From Comamonas sp. lk (GTDB lineage Bacteria; Pseudomonadota; Gammaproteobacteria; Burkholderiales; Burkholderiaceae_C): a DNA stretch of 64,000 nucleotides. A program made the translations under genes and the position numbers. The notes below the pieces were generated by a model, which had not been told where the DNA came from, ran no database searches, and was given only the letters and a program-made list of their open reading frames with translations. The stretch's first letter is position 1, and each line of letters opens with the position of its first letter. Location of the stretch: contig CAMELV010000016.1 in assembly GCA_945925985.1 (NCBI GenBank), forward strand, positions 20,643 to 84,642, in the 5' to 3' direction. Positions 34,165-44,239 of the stretch are shown piece after piece.

Positions 34165-35469
34165 ATGACCGATCACATTTTTCAAGCCGAGACCCTGGCG
34201 ATCCATGCCGGCCAGGTGCCCGACAGTGCCACAGGCGCGCGGGCCCTGCCGATCTACCAGACCAGCAGCTTTGTCTTTGACAGTGCAGACCATGCGGCCA
34301 GCCTGTTCAATTTACAGACCTTTGGCAACATCTACTCCCGCCTGTCCAACCCGACCGTTGCAGCGCTGGAGGAGCGGGTGGCCGCGCTAGAGGGCGGGCG
34401 TGCCGGCTTGGCCTCGGCCAGCGGCATGGCCTCGGAGGCCATGGCCTTGATGACCCTGCTGCAGCAGGGCGATCATGTGGTGGCGGCGGGTGCCTTGTAC
34501 GGCGGCAGTGTGACCATGCTGGCGGTCAGCCTGAAGCGTTTCGGCATAGAGACTACCTTTGTCGATGCCAATGACCCCTTGGCCTTTGCGGCGGCAATGC
34601 AGCCCAACACACGCGCCGTTTTCGCCGAGAGCATGGGTAACCCCAGCCTGACCGTGCTGGATATCGCGGCGGTGGCGGACGTTGCACACGCCCATGGCGT
34701 GCCTTTGATCGTTGACAACACCGTGCCATCGCCGTTTTTGTGCAACCCCTTGCGCCACGGGGCTGACATTGTGGTCCACTCCGCCACCAAGTACCTGGGC
34801 GGCCATGGCACCACGCTGGCTGGGGTGTTGGTGGAGAGCGGTAAGTTTCCCTGGGACAACGGCAAGTTTCCTGGCATGACCGAGCCTTCGCCAAGTTTTC
34901 ATGGCGTTAAGTTTTATGAGACCTTTGGCGATTTTGGCTTCACCATGCGGGCACGCATGGAGGTGCTGCGGGTTTATGGGGCCACGCTCTCGCCATTCTC
35001 GGCCTGGCAGATCCTGCAGGGCACCGAGAGCCTGCATGTCCGAATGGAGCGCCACTGCAGCAACGCACGCCGGGTGGCCGAATTCCTCAAGGCCCACCCG
35101 CTCGTCAGCTGGGTCAATTACCCTGGTTTGCCCGATCACCCGCAATATGAATTGGTGCAAAAGCAGATGCGACAGGTCGATGGCGCGCCGGGCGCATCGG
35201 GCTTGATGGCCTTTGGCGTCAAGGGGGGACTGGCTGCTGGCGTGCGCTTTATCGAGGCGGCTCAATTCATGAGTCACCTGGCCAACATCGGTGACACGCG
35301 AACCCTGATCATTCACCCGGCGTCCACCACGCACCGGCAACTTGATGCCGAGCAACAGCTTTCTGCCGGCGTGTTGCCCGACATGGTCCGGCTGTCCGTC
35401 GGGATCGAGCATATTGACGACATTTTGTGGGATATTGATCAGGCCCTGCACGCCTCTGATCGGGGATGA
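34165..35469 (+). CDS. metY: O-acetylhomoserine sulfhydrylase/aminocarboxypropyltransferase
   Basis: 434-residue PLP enzyme of the Cys/Met metabolism family. The PLP lysine is Lys209 in HSATKYLGGHG; upstream are GNIYSRLSNPT and ASGMASEAM, and the ending includes HPASTTHRQL and RLSVGIEHIDDI, all MetY-like. It makes homocysteine from O-acetylhomoserine and sulfide, or methionine with methanethiol. It lies 5 bases after the CoA-binding gene. Its position at the end of a methyl-transfer operon may be meaningful or incidental. Confidence 0.9.
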   Translation: MTDHIFQAETLAIHAGQVPDSATGARALPIYQTSSFVFDSADHAASLFNLQTFGNIYSRLSNPTVAALEERVAALEGGRAGLASASGMASEAMALMTLLQQGDHVVAAGALYGGSVTMLAVSLKRFGIETTFVDANDPLAFAAAMQPNTRAVFAESMGNPSLTVLDIAAVADVAHAHGVPLIVDNTVPSPFLCNPLRHGADIVVHSATKYLGGHGTTLAGVLVESGKFPWDNGKFPGMTEPSPSFHGVKFYETFGDFGFTMRARMEVLRVYGATLSPFSAWQILQGTESLHVRMERHCSNARRVAEFLKAHPLVSWVNYPGLPDHPQYELVQKQMRQVDGAPGASGLMAFGVKGGLAAGVRFIEAAQFMSHLANIGDTRTLIIHPASTTHRQLDAEQQLSAGVLPDMVRLSVGIEHIDDILWDIDQALHASDRG

Positions 35470-35555
35470 TGCCAATCCGCTCCCTGCGCCTTGGCGACCC
35501 CGCTTGCCCTTAAGCTTGCGCTTTAGCTTACCCTTATCCATGAAAGATTTTGACT

Positions 35556-36551
35556 ATGACAACCCAAACCTCCCGCGCCATCCGCATCGACCAAAACGGC
35601 GGCCCTGAAGAGCTCAAACTGGTGTCGGTGCAGGTGGGCGACCCCGGCCCCGGCGAAATCCGCATTCGCCACCACGCGGTGGGCCTGAACTTTATTGACG
35701 TCTACCAGCGCAGCGGCCTGTACACCCTGCCCATGCCCCTGCAAATGGGCATGGAAGCAGCCGGCGTGGTCGAGGCGGTGGGCGAGGGCGTCACGCACCT
35801 GAAGGTGGGCGACCGTGCCGCCTACGCCAGCCAGCCCCCGGGCAGCTACTGCGAGTTGCGGGTCATGCCGGCCAAATGCGTGTGCAAGCTGCCCGACGCC
35901 ATTTCCTTTGAGACTGGCGCTGCGATGATGCTCAAGGGCCTCACGGCGCAGTACCTGCTCAATCGCACCCTGCCCCAAGGCGGCCTGCAGGCCGGTGACT
36001 ATGTGCTGTTCCACGCTGCTGCGGGTGGCGTTGGCCTGATTGCCTGCCAATGGGCGCGCGCCCTGGGTCTGCAACTGATTGGCACCGCCGGGTCTGACGC
36101 CAAGTGCGCGTTGGCCAAGGAACACGGCGCGGCGCATGTCATCAACTACGCCACCGAAGACTTCTTGGCGCGGGTGAAGGACATCACCGGCGGTAAGGGT
36201 GTGAAGGTGGTGTACGACTCGGTCGGCAAAGACACCTGGGACAAGTCGCTCGATTGCCTGGCACCTTTTGGCTTGATGGCCAGTTTTGGCAATGCATCCG
36301 GACCGGTGGGCCCGTTCGCGCCCGGCATCCTCGGTGTCAAGGGCTCGATCTACGTCACGCGCCAGACCCTGTTCAGCCACATTGCCACGCGCGAAAGCAC
36401 GCAGGCCATGGCCGACGATCTGTTTGAAGCTGTGACCAGCGGCAAGGTGCACATCCGCATCGACCAGCGCTACCCGCTGGCCGAGGTGGCGCAGGCGCAC
36501 CGCGACCTGGAAGCGCGCAAGACCACCGGTTGCTCGGTGCTGACGCTCTGA
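35556..36551 (+). CDS. NADPH:quinone oxidoreductase-type medium-chain dehydrogenase
   Basis: 331 residues, zinc-free MDR family (QOR/zeta-crystallin). Features: NFIDVYQRSGLY, MGMEAAGVVEAVG, the cofactor motif HAAAGGVGLIACQWA and the family ending HRDLEARKTTGCSVLTL. It reduces quinones or other activated carbonyls with NADPH. The ATG at 35556 is preferred to a TTG two codons earlier. Its 3' end overlaps the NUDIX gene. Confidence 0.93.
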   Translation: MTTQTSRAIRIDQNGGPEELKLVSVQVGDPGPGEIRIRHHAVGLNFIDVYQRSGLYTLPMPLQMGMEAAGVVEAVGEGVTHLKVGDRAAYASQPPGSYCELRVMPAKCVCKLPDAISFETGAAMMLKGLTAQYLLNRTLPQGGLQAGDYVLFHAAAGGVGLIACQWARALGLQLIGTAGSDAKCALAKEHGAAHVINYATEDFLARVKDITGGKGVKVVYDSVGKDTWDKSLDCLAPFGLMASFGNASGPVGPFAPGILGVKGSIYVTRQTLFSHIATRESTQAMADDLFEAVTSGKVHIRIDQRYPLAEVAQAHRDLEARKTTGCSVLTL

Positions 36552-37366
36552 ACCGGCTCGTCCCCGATCCGGCTTGGCTTGCCGCGCTGACGGCCAGCGC
36601 CCATCAGCCGCCCTATCAGCCCCGGGTGCCGCTGCTGTGCGGGGCGCACAATGTCGGCTCGGTGGAGCCTGAATTTTTAAGCCAAATTGGCCTCCAGCCC
36701 TTGTCGGATGGACGTTTTTTGCTACAAAAAGAGAAGCATGAAGGCGGTGTGGCCTGGCGCATCCACGGCGACTTGTCGGCCAGCCTGAGCCAGTTGGCGC
36801 TGGCGCTGCGGATGCAGTCACCCTATGTGGCAGCGCAGTGGCGCGATGAGGCGCTGGCAGTATGCGGCGATGGCGGGCAAACCGTTGGTCAGGTAGAGCG
36901 CGGCGCCGTGCGGCCACTGGGCATGGCCACCCAGGCGGTGCATTTGGTCGGGCAGGCGGCAGATGGCCGGATCTGGGTGCAGCAACGTGCGCTGAATAAA
37001 GCCAACGACCCGGGCCTGTGGGACACGCTGATGGGCGGCATGGTCTCGGCGGCAGATACCGTGGCCACGGCCCTGGTGCGCGAAACCTGGGAAGAAGCCG
37101 GCTTGCGCATCAACGATTTGCAGTCGGTTGTGCCGGGTGGCAGGGTCACCCTGCGGCGCCCCACCGAGCCGGGCAGCGCCGGCTACATGGTCGAGCAGAT
37201 CGACTGGTTTAAGGCGGTGCTGCCTGAGGGCCTGGCACCGGTCAACCAGGACGGCGAAGTGGCACAGTTCGCCTTGCTGGATCGGGCAGAGCTGTTGCAC
37301 CGGCTGGCGCAGAACCAGTTTACGACCGAGGCGGCGTTGATTCTGGTGGCGGCATTGCAGCGCTGA
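36530..37366 (+). CDS. NUDIX hydrolase with N-terminal DUF4743 domain
   Basis: 278 residues. The N-terminal half (about 1-120) fits the DUF4743 domain found in thiamine-diphosphokinase-related NUDIX proteins. The NUDIX box GGMVSAADTVATALVRETWE continues into EAGL; its first acidic position is Asp rather than Glu, while REtWEE is intact. The start is uncertain: a TTG at 36530 overlaps the upstream gene by 22 bases. The nucleotide-type substrate is unknown. Confidence 0.82.
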   Translation: MLGADALNRLVPDPAWLAALTASAHQPPYQPRVPLLCGAHNVGSVEPEFLSQIGLQPLSDGRFLLQKEKHEGGVAWRIHGDLSASLSQLALALRMQSPYVAAQWRDEALAVCGDGGQTVGQVERGAVRPLGMATQAVHLVGQAADGRIWVQQRALNKANDPGLWDTLMGGMVSAADTVATALVRETWEEAGLRINDLQSVVPGGRVTLRRPTEPGSAGYMVEQIDWFKAVLPEGLAPVNQDGEVAQFALLDRAELLHRLAQNQFTTEAALILVAALQR

Positions 37367-37375
37367 GGCTGCCGA

Positions 37376-37927
37376 TCAGCGGCTGCGCCGCACCCGGCGT
37401 ATTTCATCCAGGATCAGACCGCAGGCGCCGACCGTGATGGCGGCGTCGGCAATGTTGAAGGCAGGGAAATGCCCGCCGGTAAATACCGGGCTGAGCCAGG
37501 ACCAATGAAAGTCCAGAAAATCTACCACGTAACCATACAGAATACGGTCAATCACATTGCCGACGGCCCCTCCCAGGATACCGGCCAGGGCAAAGGAAAA
37601 TAGTTTCTGACTGGCGTGCGCCCGCAGCATCCAGATGATCACGCCTGCCGCCACTAGGCCAACGGCGGTAAAAAACCAGCGCTGCCAACCTGAGGCGCCC
37701 GCCAGGAACGAGAAGGCGGCGCCGCTGTTGTGCACCCGGACCAGGTTGAAGAAGCTGGTGACAACTGTGCTGTCGCCCAGGTTGTAGTAGCCCACCACCA
37801 GCACCTTGCAAAATTGGTCGGCCAGCAGGATGAGGGTGGCCAGGGCCAGCCAGCGCAACATGCCGGGCGCTCCGGACTTGGCTGGACCGGTGCCCCGTGG
37901 CGGAGCCGGCTTGGCAGCGCGGGCCAT
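37376..37927 (-). CDS. lspA: lipoprotein signal peptidase II
   Basis: 183-residue aspartic protease of the inner membrane that cleaves prolipoprotein signal peptides. Four membrane segments; the catalytic Asp residues lie in GNVIDRIL and FNIADAAI, with NSGAAFSF before them. Its ATG shares the A of the ileS TGA (TGATG), the usual ileS-lspA coupling. A longer N-terminus would run into ileS. Confidence 0.96.
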   Translation of the reverse strand: MARAAKPAPPRGTGPAKSGAPGMLRWLALATLILLADQFCKVLVVGYYNLGDSTVVTSFFNLVRVHNSGAAFSFLAGASGWQRWFFTAVGLVAAGVIIWMLRAHASQKLFSFALAGILGGAVGNVIDRILYGYVVDFLDFHWSWLSPVFTGGHFPAFNIADAAITVGACGLILDEIRRVRRSR

Positions 37928-40830
37928 CAGGCAAAGTGCCGGCTTTCGCCGGCGCCAAACAGGTTGCTGGTGCAGCGACCGCACAGGGTGGGGTGCGCAG
38001 GGTCAGCCCCGAGCTCATCGCTGTAATGCCAGCAGCGCTCACATTTGGTGCCAAAAGCGGTGCTAACCCTTATGGCTAGGGCATCTCCAGATATTATTTC
38101 AATAGCAGACGTGATAAACACAAACTTCAGATCCGCCCCCAGGCTGGCCAAGATCTCCAGGTCAGCCGGTGGCGCGGTCAGGGTGACCTGCGCCTGCAGC
38201 GACGAGCCGACCTGGCCGGCGGCGCGCAGTGCCTCAATCTCCTTGTTCACTGCTTCGCGAATCTCGCGCAACCGGACCCACTTGGCCAGCAGCGCCGGTT
38301 CGGGCGCCTCCAGCGCGGTAAAGGTGTCCATGAAGATCGAGTCGCGTGTGGCGACCGGCGTTTTGCCAGCGGCGCCCATCACGCCCCAGGCTTCTTCGGC
38401 CGTGAAGCTCAGGAACGGTGCCATCCAGTGCAGCATGGCCTGGGTGATCTGCCACAACGCGCTTTGTGCGCTGCGCCGGGCCAGTGAGCCAGGCGCTGTG
38501 GTGTAGAGCCGGTCTTTGAGCACATCCAGGTAAAAGGCGCCCAAGTCTTCCGAGCAGTAGATCTGCAGCTTGGCCACCACCGGGTGAAATTCATACACCT
38601 CGAAATGCGCCAGGATGTCCGATTGCAGCGCGGCCGCTCGGCTGAGTGCGTAGCGGTCAATCTCCAGCATTTGGGCCAGGGGCACAGTGTCCACAGCTGG
38701 GTCGAAATCGCTGGTATTGGCCAGCAGAAACTTCAGGGTGTTGCGCACCCGGCGGTAAATGTCGACCACGCGCGCCAAGATTTTGTCGTCAATGCCCAGG
38801 TCGCCCGAGTAATCGGTACTGGCGCACCAGAGCCGGATGATCTCGGCCCCCAGCTTGTCGCTCACCTCTTGCGGCGCGACCACATTGCCCATGCTTTTGC
38901 TCATCTTGCGGCCCTGGCCGTCGACGGTGAAGCCGTGGGTCAGCAGGCCGCGGTAGGGCGCCCGGTCGTACATGGCGCAGGCGGTCAGCAGCGAACTGTG
39001 GAACCAGCCGCGGTGCTGGTCATGGCCTTCAAGGTACAGGTCGGCCTCAGGCCCGCTGTCATGGCCAGTCCCTGGGTGAGAGGTTTTCAGCACCGTGGTG
39101 TGGGTGGTGCCAGAGTCAAACCAGACCTCCAGGATGTCGGTGCTTTTGCTGTACTGGTCGGCATCAGTCGCCGCTCCCACCTGGGCCAAGATGGCCTCGG
39201 CGGTGGCCTTGCTCCAGGCCTCAATCCCGCCCGCCTCAACCATATTGGCGGCCAAGTCCATGATCTCCAGCGTGCGGGGGTGCAGCTCACCGCTGTCCTT
39301 GTGCAGGAAGAAGGGCACCGGCACGCCCCAGCTGCGCTGGCGGCTGATGCACCAGTCGGGCCGGTTGGCAATCATGTCGCGCAGCCGGCCACGGCCGTTT
39401 TCCGGGTAAAAATCAGTCTGGTCGATGGCATCGAGCGCGGTCTGGCGCAGCGTCTTGGGGGCCTTGTCCACGGTGAAGACGCCAAGGCCCTCGTCCATGC
39501 GCACAAACCACTGTGCGGCGGCGCGGTAGATCACCGGTGTCTTGTGGCGCCAGCAGTGCGGGTAGCTGTGGGTGATCTGGGTGGTGGCAAACAGCCGGTC
39601 GGATTCGCCCAGCACCTCGATGATGCGCGGGCAGGCCTTCCAGATGTTCATGCCGCCAAACAGCGCCAGCTCTGGCGCGTACTGGCCGTTGCCCTGCACC
39701 GGGTTCAGGATGTCGTCGTAGGCCATGCCGTGCGCCACGCAACTGTTGAAGTCTTCCACGCCATAGGCCGGCGAAGAATGCACCAGCCCGGTGCCATCGT
39801 CAGCGGTGGCGTAGTCGGCCAAGTAGACCGGGCTCAGCCGGTCGTAGGCCGGATCCACATGGGCCAGCGGGTGGCGGAAGTTGATGCCGCCCAGCGCCTC
39901 GCCCAGGCTGGTGGCCAGCACCGTGCCAGCCAGGCCGTAGCGCTCCAGGCACGCAGTCACCAGGCTTTCGGCCAGCACCAGCAGGCCCCGTGGTGTGTCC
40001 ACCAGCGCGTAGGTCAGCGCCGGGTTCAGGTTCAGCGCCTGGTTGGCCGGAATGGTCCAGGCGGTGGTGGTCCAGATCACGGCAAAGGCGGGGCGCGCTT
40101 GGCCATCGGCACCGGTGGGCAGCTCAGCCAAGCCAAACGCCCCGGCCAAGCGGGCTGGCTCGGCGCACAAAAAGCCCACGTCCAGCGTTTGTGATTTCTT
40201 GTCGGCGTACTCGATCTCGAACTCGGCCAGTGAAGAGCCGCAGTCAAAGCACCAGTACACCGGCTTGAGGCCGCGGTAAACAAAACCCCGCTCCACCACG
40301 CGCTTGAAGGCGCGGATCTCAGCGGCTTCATTCACAAAGTCCATGGTGCGGTAGGGGCGGTCCCAGTCGCCGAGCACGCCCAGGCGTTTGAAGTCGGTGC
40401 GCTGCTGGTCGATCTGCTCGGTGGCAAAGGCACGGCTTTTGGCCTGCATCTCGTCGCGCGGCAGGTTGCGGCCGTGCAGTTTTTCAATGGCGTTTTCGAT
40501 CGGCAGGCCATGGCAGTCCCAGCCCGGGATGTAGTGCGCGTCCATGCCCTTGAGCTGGCGCGCCTTGACGATCATGTCTTTCAGCACCTTGTTCGCAGCG
40601 TGCCCGATGTGAATCTTGCCGTTGGCATAGGGCGGGCCGTCGTGCAACACAAACTTGGGGGCATCGATGCGGGCGTCGCGCAGCTTTTTGTACAGGCCCT
40701 TGTCCTCCCAGGCCTTGACCCAGCCAGCCTCGCGCTTGGGCAAATCACCGCGCATCAGAAATGGGGTGTCCGGCAGGTTGAGCGTGCTGCGGTAGTCTGT
40801 GGGGGCGGTGGAAGCGATGGGATCGGTCAT
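37927..40830 (-). CDS. ileS: isoleucyl-tRNA synthetase
   Basis: 967 residues, class I aminoacyl-tRNA synthetase. HIGH at 74-77 after GPPYANGK, the KMSKS loop as [10 protein letters not shown], an editing domain between them, and a C-terminal zinc site [10 protein letters not shown]...LCGRCTSN. It charges tRNA-Ile with proofreading against valine. It lies between ribF (93-base gap) and lspA (overlap), the standard order in betaproteobacteria. Confidence 0.98.
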   Translation of the reverse strand: MTDPIASTAPTDYRSTLNLPDTPFLMRGDLPKREAGWVKAWEDKGLYKKLRDARIDAPKFVLHDGPPYANGKIHIGHAANKVLKDMIVKARQLKGMDAHYIPGWDCHGLPIENAIEKLHGRNLPRDEMQAKSRAFATEQIDQQRTDFKRLGVLGDWDRPYRTMDFVNEAAEIRAFKRVVERGFVYRGLKPVYWCFDCGSSLAEFEIEYADKKSQTLDVGFLCAEPARLAGAFGLAELPTGADGQARPAFAVIWTTTAWTIPANQALNLNPALTYALVDTPRGLLVLAESLVTACLERYGLAGTVLATSLGEALGGINFRHPLAHVDPAYDRLSPVYLADYATADDGTGLVHSSPAYGVEDFNSCVAHGMAYDDILNPVQGNGQYAPELALFGGMNIWKACPRIIEVLGESDRLFATTQITHSYPHCWRHKTPVIYRAAAQWFVRMDEGLGVFTVDKAPKTLRQTALDAIDQTDFYPENGRGRLRDMIANRPDWCISRQRSWGVPVPFFLHKDSGELHPRTLEIMDLAANMVEAGGIEAWSKATAEAILAQVGAATDADQYSKSTDILEVWFDSGTTHTTVLKTSHPGTGHDSGPEADLYLEGHDQHRGWFHSSLLTACAMYDRAPYRGLLTHGFTVDGQGRKMSKSMGNVVAPQEVSDKLGAEIIRLWCASTDYSGDLGIDDKILARVVDIYRRVRNTLKFLLANTSDFDPAVDTVPLAQMLEIDRYALSRAAALQSDILAHFEVYEFHPVVAKLQIYCSEDLGAFYLDVLKDRLYTTAPGSLARRSAQSALWQITQAMLHWMAPFLSFTAEEAWGVMGAAGKTPVATRDSIFMDTFTALEAPEPALLAKWVRLREIREAVNKEIEALRAAGQVGSSLQAQVTLTAPPADLEILASLGADLKFVFITSAIEIISGDALAIRVSTAFGTKCERCWHYSDELGADPAHPTLCGRCTSNLFGAGESRHFA

Positions 40831-40923
40831 GGTGCAGGTGGAGCGGGTTCGGTGCCGGGCAGGCGGAAGGGGGACAAAAAAACCGGTGCCCTAAGGCGAT
40901 GCCGGCGTGCGCTGAGGTGCCGG

Positions 40924-41934
40924 TTAAATTCGGTCGCGCGAGGTCTGCCGATGGGTCTGGGCGTGCCGCGAAGCCAGGTAACGGCGTGCGTCATCGCAGT
41001 CGCGCCCGATGCCCTGCATCAGGGCGTCCAGGCCGTCGTACTTGAGCTCATCGTGAAGTTTATGCAGCAGTTCCACGCGAATGAGTTTACCGTATGCCCC
41101 CTCGGCGCCAAGCTCGGTCGGCCAGTCGAGGCAATGGGTTTCCAGCAGCACCCGTCCGCGGTTGACATCATTCGCGTCCAAGGAGGGTCGCACCCCCAGA
41201 TTGGCCACCCCGGGCAGGGGCGACGGCGCCAGCCCGTGCACCAGCACCACAAAAATGCCACTGGCGGCAGGTTTCCAGTGGGCAAAGCGCAGGTTCAGGG
41301 TTCTGAAGCCCAGTTCACGGCCGAGTTTGCGGCCGTGCACCACATGGCCCGAAATGCGGTAGGGGCGGCCGAGCAGCCGTGCGGCGTCCTCCATGCGCCC
41401 TTCATGCAGGGCGCGCCGCACTTCCGAGCTGGAGACCCTCAAGCCGTGCACCTCGTAGCTGTTCATGCGCGCCACGTCAAAACCGCCGCCGGTGCCAGCG
41501 GCATCGAGCAGGGCGTAGTCACCGGCGCGTTTGGCGCCAAAGCGGAAATCGTCACCGACCAGCACATAGCGGGCGCCCAGGCCTTGCAGCAATACCTTGT
41601 CAATGAAGGCTTGTGGTTCGAGGGCGGCCAAGCCGGCTGAAAAGGGCAGCACCACGGCCTGGTCCACCCCACAGCGCGCCAGGTCCAGCAGCTTGTCGCG
41701 CAGGGTGCCAATGCGCGCCGGCGCCAGTTCGGGCTGTTGCCGGCTGGCGGCGAAGTAGTCGCGCGGGTGCGGCTCAAACGTCAGCACACAGCTGGGGACA
41801 CCACGTTGTTCAGCCTCGCTACGCAGCAATGCCAGCATGGCTTGGTGGCCACGGTGCACGCCGTCGAAGTTGCCAATCGTCAGTGCGCATGCCGGGGCAA
41901 TGCCAGGGTGCTGAAAACCGCGGAAAACCTTCAT
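40924..41934 (-). CDS. ribF: bifunctional riboflavin kinase/FAD synthetase
   Basis: 336 residues. The N-terminal FAD synthetase domain has TIGNFDGVHRGHQ and FEPHPRDYF; the C-terminal riboflavin kinase domain has GVANLGVRPS and VLLETHCLDW. It makes FMN and FAD from riboflavin. The start MKVFRGFQHPG matches family starts; longer versions are unlikely. It is first in the ribF-ileS-lspA operon and divergent from the HNH gene. Confidence 0.95.
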   Translation of the reverse strand: MKVFRGFQHPGIAPACALTIGNFDGVHRGHQAMLALLRSEAEQRGVPSCVLTFEPHPRDYFAASRQQPELAPARIGTLRDKLLDLARCGVDQAVVLPFSAGLAALEPQAFIDKVLLQGLGARYVLVGDDFRFGAKRAGDYALLDAAGTGGGFDVARMNSYEVHGLRVSSSEVRRALHEGRMEDAARLLGRPYRISGHVVHGRKLGRELGFRTLNLRFAHWKPAASGIFVVLVHGLAPSPLPGVANLGVRPSLDANDVNRGRVLLETHCLDWPTELGAEGAYGKLIRVELLHKLHDELKYDGLDALMQGIGRDCDDARRYLASRHAQTHRQTSRDRI

Positions 41935-42108
41935 GGGGTGTTGTCTTTTTGGTAGCGCGGTCGGGTTGCTGAACTGCACAGACCCGGCCGGTGTGTCACG
42001 AAAACAGGGTATATTGTCTCGCAGTGGCAGGCGCCGATCACTCGGGCCCTGTCCATGCAGGCGACTGCATCCCGTGTCATCGGTTCATGGATGTTACCGG
42101 AGGGTGTT

Positions 42109-42666
42109 TTGAAAGTCTTGAAGCTGTCCGCTCAGGGGTTGCCACAGTCCTGGGTTTCGCTGGAACAGGCGGTGATCCATTACGCCGCCAATGAAGTCCG
42201 CTGGGAGATGGGGGGCGAGGTGGCGGTGTTCCATGGCGGCCATAACGCCATCACTGGCAAGCAGTCGATCATCACGGTCAACAGCATCATCGGCACCAAG
42301 GGCGTGCCCCGCATCAACCCGTTCAACCTCAAACCGGGCCTGACCAACAGCAAGTTGTTTGCGCGCGACCGCAACCTGTGTGCCTACTGCGGCGATCACT
42401 TTGACGAGGAGACGCTGACCCGCGAGCACATCATCCCGTTCGCGCAGCAGGGTCAGGACAGCTGGATGAACGTGGTCACAGCCTGCCGCCCCTGCAACCA
42501 CCGCAAAAGCCACCGTACCCCCGAGCAGGCCGGCATGCCGCTGCTGTACGCGCCCTATGTGCCCAGCCTGTGGGAAGACTTCATCCTGCGCAACCGCCGC
42601 ATCTTGGCCGACCAGATGGAGTTTCTCATGGCCCATGTGCCACGCTCTTCGAGGCTGCTGGCCTGA
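42109..42666 (+). CDS. HNH endonuclease domain protein
   Basis: 185 residues with a C-terminal HNH fold: CAYCGDHF and CRPCNHRKS form the zinc site, and LTREHIIPF contains the catalytic His. The most likely start is a TTG at 42109 preceded by GGAGGG; an in-frame ATG at 42091 has no ribosome site. Such single-domain HNH proteins are common in Burkholderiales next to ribF. No mobile-element context is visible. Its DNA target and role are unknown. Confidence 0.82.
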   Translation: MKVLKLSAQGLPQSWVSLEQAVIHYAANEVRWEMGGEVAVFHGGHNAITGKQSIITVNSIIGTKGVPRINPFNLKPGLTNSKLFARDRNLCAYCGDHFDEETLTREHIIPFAQQGQDSWMNVVTACRPCNHRKSHRTPEQAGMPLLYAPYVPSLWEDFILRNRRILADQMEFLMAHVPRSSRLLA

Positions 42667-42781
42667 AGGATTAGCGCCTGGTCGGCGATTAAGGCTGCCT
42701 TTGCAAAACCGAGCGACATAGCGCCTGCACTTGTGCGCAAGACTGAGCTTCAGTGAGGTGCGCGCTCCCGGTTGGTCGTGA

Positions 42782-43276
42782 TTACTGCGATGCATGCAAG
42801 GGCTGCGGCACACCCTTGTCTGACATGCCGTAGCCAAGCTGCGCCATCGCATTTTCAATGGCCGTGTTGGCAAAATCTGTGCCTTGAAAGAACAGTGGTA
42901 GCCCCGTCTCTTTGGCCAGCGCGTAGGTAAATAGGTCGCCCAGGTTCAGCCGGGCTTTGGGGTCCACCCTGTGGTGGTGACGCTCGGCACCGCCCACAAA
43001 ATGCGGCAGCGAGTCCTGGGTAAAGTCCACCGTTTCCACTTGCAGCGCAGCCAGTAGGGCTTCCACTTGCTCGGCACCTGCCATGCCTTTGGCGTTGAAC
43101 GCGGCCAGCCAAGCTTCGGCCCGAGTGGCTGCGCCAATGTAGAGCCGCGCGGTGTTTTGCAATGCGGTGATGAACAGCGGCGCCGCTGGCTCACCCATCA
43201 AGATGCACATCAGCGCCGAAGAATCGACGATGGCCTCGTCCAGTGTGCTGCGCGGTGTAGCCTGCGCAGCCGTCAT
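42782..43276 (-). CDS. PIN-domain toxin (VapC-like)
   Basis: 164 residues. The PIN acidic quartet can be followed as Asp18 (IVDSSAL), Glu54, Asp114 (LNLGDLF) and Asp134 (QGTDF), implying a magnesium-dependent ribonuclease. Its ATG overlaps the TGA of the RelE-VapB chimera (ATGA). No free VapB gene is present, so the antitoxin is presumably the C-terminal tail of the upstream protein. About 115 non-coding bases follow before the HNH gene. Confidence 0.88.
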   Translation of the reverse strand: MTAAQATPRSTLDEAIVDSSALMCILMGEPAAPLFITALQNTARLYIGAATRAEAWLAAFNAKGMAGAEQVEALLAALQVETVDFTQDSLPHFVGGAERHHHRVDPKARLNLGDLFTYALAKETGLPLFFQGTDFANTAIENAMAQLGYGMSDKGVPQPLHASQ

Positions 43277-43758
43277 TTGGGCAGGCCGGAAGCGTCGTAC
43301 ATCACTTCGGCCATGGGCCGCTCATCCAGCACGGGCAGGGCGTGCATGGTTTGCAAGATGCCTGAGATGGACTGGTTATCTCGCGCTGGCTTGCCCGCTT
43401 TATCGCGCAGCCTGCGAGCTCCTTCGAGCAGGCGGATGGTCTCCTTGTTCATGGACCGGTGGTTGCGCTGCGCCTCTGCCGCCAGCCAGTCTTTCAGGTC
43501 GCGCTTGCGGACTGCAATGGTCAAACTCACAAGGGCGTCGTCCTGCACCCGGTAGACCAGACGAAATCTGGTGCTGCGCAGCTTGATTTTGTAGCAATCA
43601 GGCATCGCCGCCAGTGCGGCAGATGGCACCCTGGGTTCATCCAGCCTGCGCAGAAGCACCTTGGCGAATTGGGTCTTGATGCTGCCATCGAGTTTGTCCC
43701 ACTCCTGCTTGGCCTGAGGCAAAAAATGCAGCCGGTAGGCGCCTGATGCCGTGGCCAT
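43273..43758 (-). CDS. RelE-type toxin fused to VapB-like antitoxin tail
   Basis: 161 residues in two parts. Residues about 6-98 are a RelE/ParE-type ribonuclease domain (FLPQAKQEWDKLD, FRLVYRVQDDALVSLTIAV). Residues 103-161 begin MNKETIRLLE and end HALPVLDERPMAEVMYDASG-LPK, matching the toxin-binding end of VapB antitoxins (LPVLD-R-x-DEILGYDExGLP). Met103 could also be an internal start, though no ribosome site is seen. It starts 3 bases after the Phd/YefM gene stop and overlaps vapC. One polypeptide appears to link two toxin-antitoxin modules. Confidence 0.8.
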   Translation of the reverse strand: MATASGAYRLHFLPQAKQEWDKLDGSIKTQFAKVLLRRLDEPRVPSAALAAMPDCYKIKLRSTRFRLVYRVQDDALVSLTIAVRKRDLKDWLAAEAQRNHRSMNKETIRLLEGARRLRDKAGKPARDNQSISGILQTMHALPVLDERPMAEVMYDASGLPK

Positions 43759-43761
43759 TGC

Positions 43762-44100
43762 TCAGATTTGTTTTGCCAGTGGCTTGTTCGATGGCCGTGA
43801 TCGAGGCGACTTTCGTGCCTTGCCGCTAGCGAGGGCTTCTAATTCAGCGCGGGTGACCTCCACCACCTGACCGGGGTCAGCCAGCCATGACGCCACGCGT
43901 TCTTGAACAACCGGGATCAATTGCAAATCGTCGAGCACATCCATCAGGGCCTCATAGGTTCGCGCTGGCACAAGATAGGCCGAAGGCTTGTTGTGATGCA
44001 AGACGACGATGGTCTCTGTCCCTGCATCTCGAATGACTGCAGAGGGGTTTTTTTTAAGTTCGGTGATGCCAATGGATGTTTCAGCCAATACAGCGTCCAT
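43762..44100 (-). CDS. Phd/YefM-family antitoxin
   Basis: 112 residues. N-terminal DNA-binding Phd/YefM fold: ITELKKNPSAVIRDAG and VLHHNKPSAYLVPARTYEAL. A C-terminal extension of about 50 residues (to KPLAKQI) is longer than the short toxin-binding helix of YefM. It is first in the operon and should neutralise the RelE domain and repress the promoter, which must lie in the 139 bases before the divergent ligase gene. Confidence 0.9.
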   Translation of the reverse strand: MDAVLAETSIGITELKKNPSAVIRDAGTETIVVLHHNKPSAYLVPARTYEALMDVLDDLQLIPVVQERVASWLADPGQVVEVTRAELEALASGKARKSPRSRPSNKPLAKQI

Positions 44101-44239
44101 GAGGGTGCTCCAAAGCTTGAGAATCATCGCATAGTACCAAGAATGACCAATTAAGTGGTCTTATTTCGATGATTCTGTGGGAAAAGATTGTCCGGGCCCC
44201 CTCGGGTTGTTCAGCATAATCAAGCGCAGGGAGTACAAC

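Noticed and set aside
38584..40194. Long open frame (536 codons) on the plus strand opposite ileS
   Set aside because: ileS is certain from motifs and length; the antisense frame has an odd His/Gln/Val-rich composition, typical of the shadow of a GC-rich gene.
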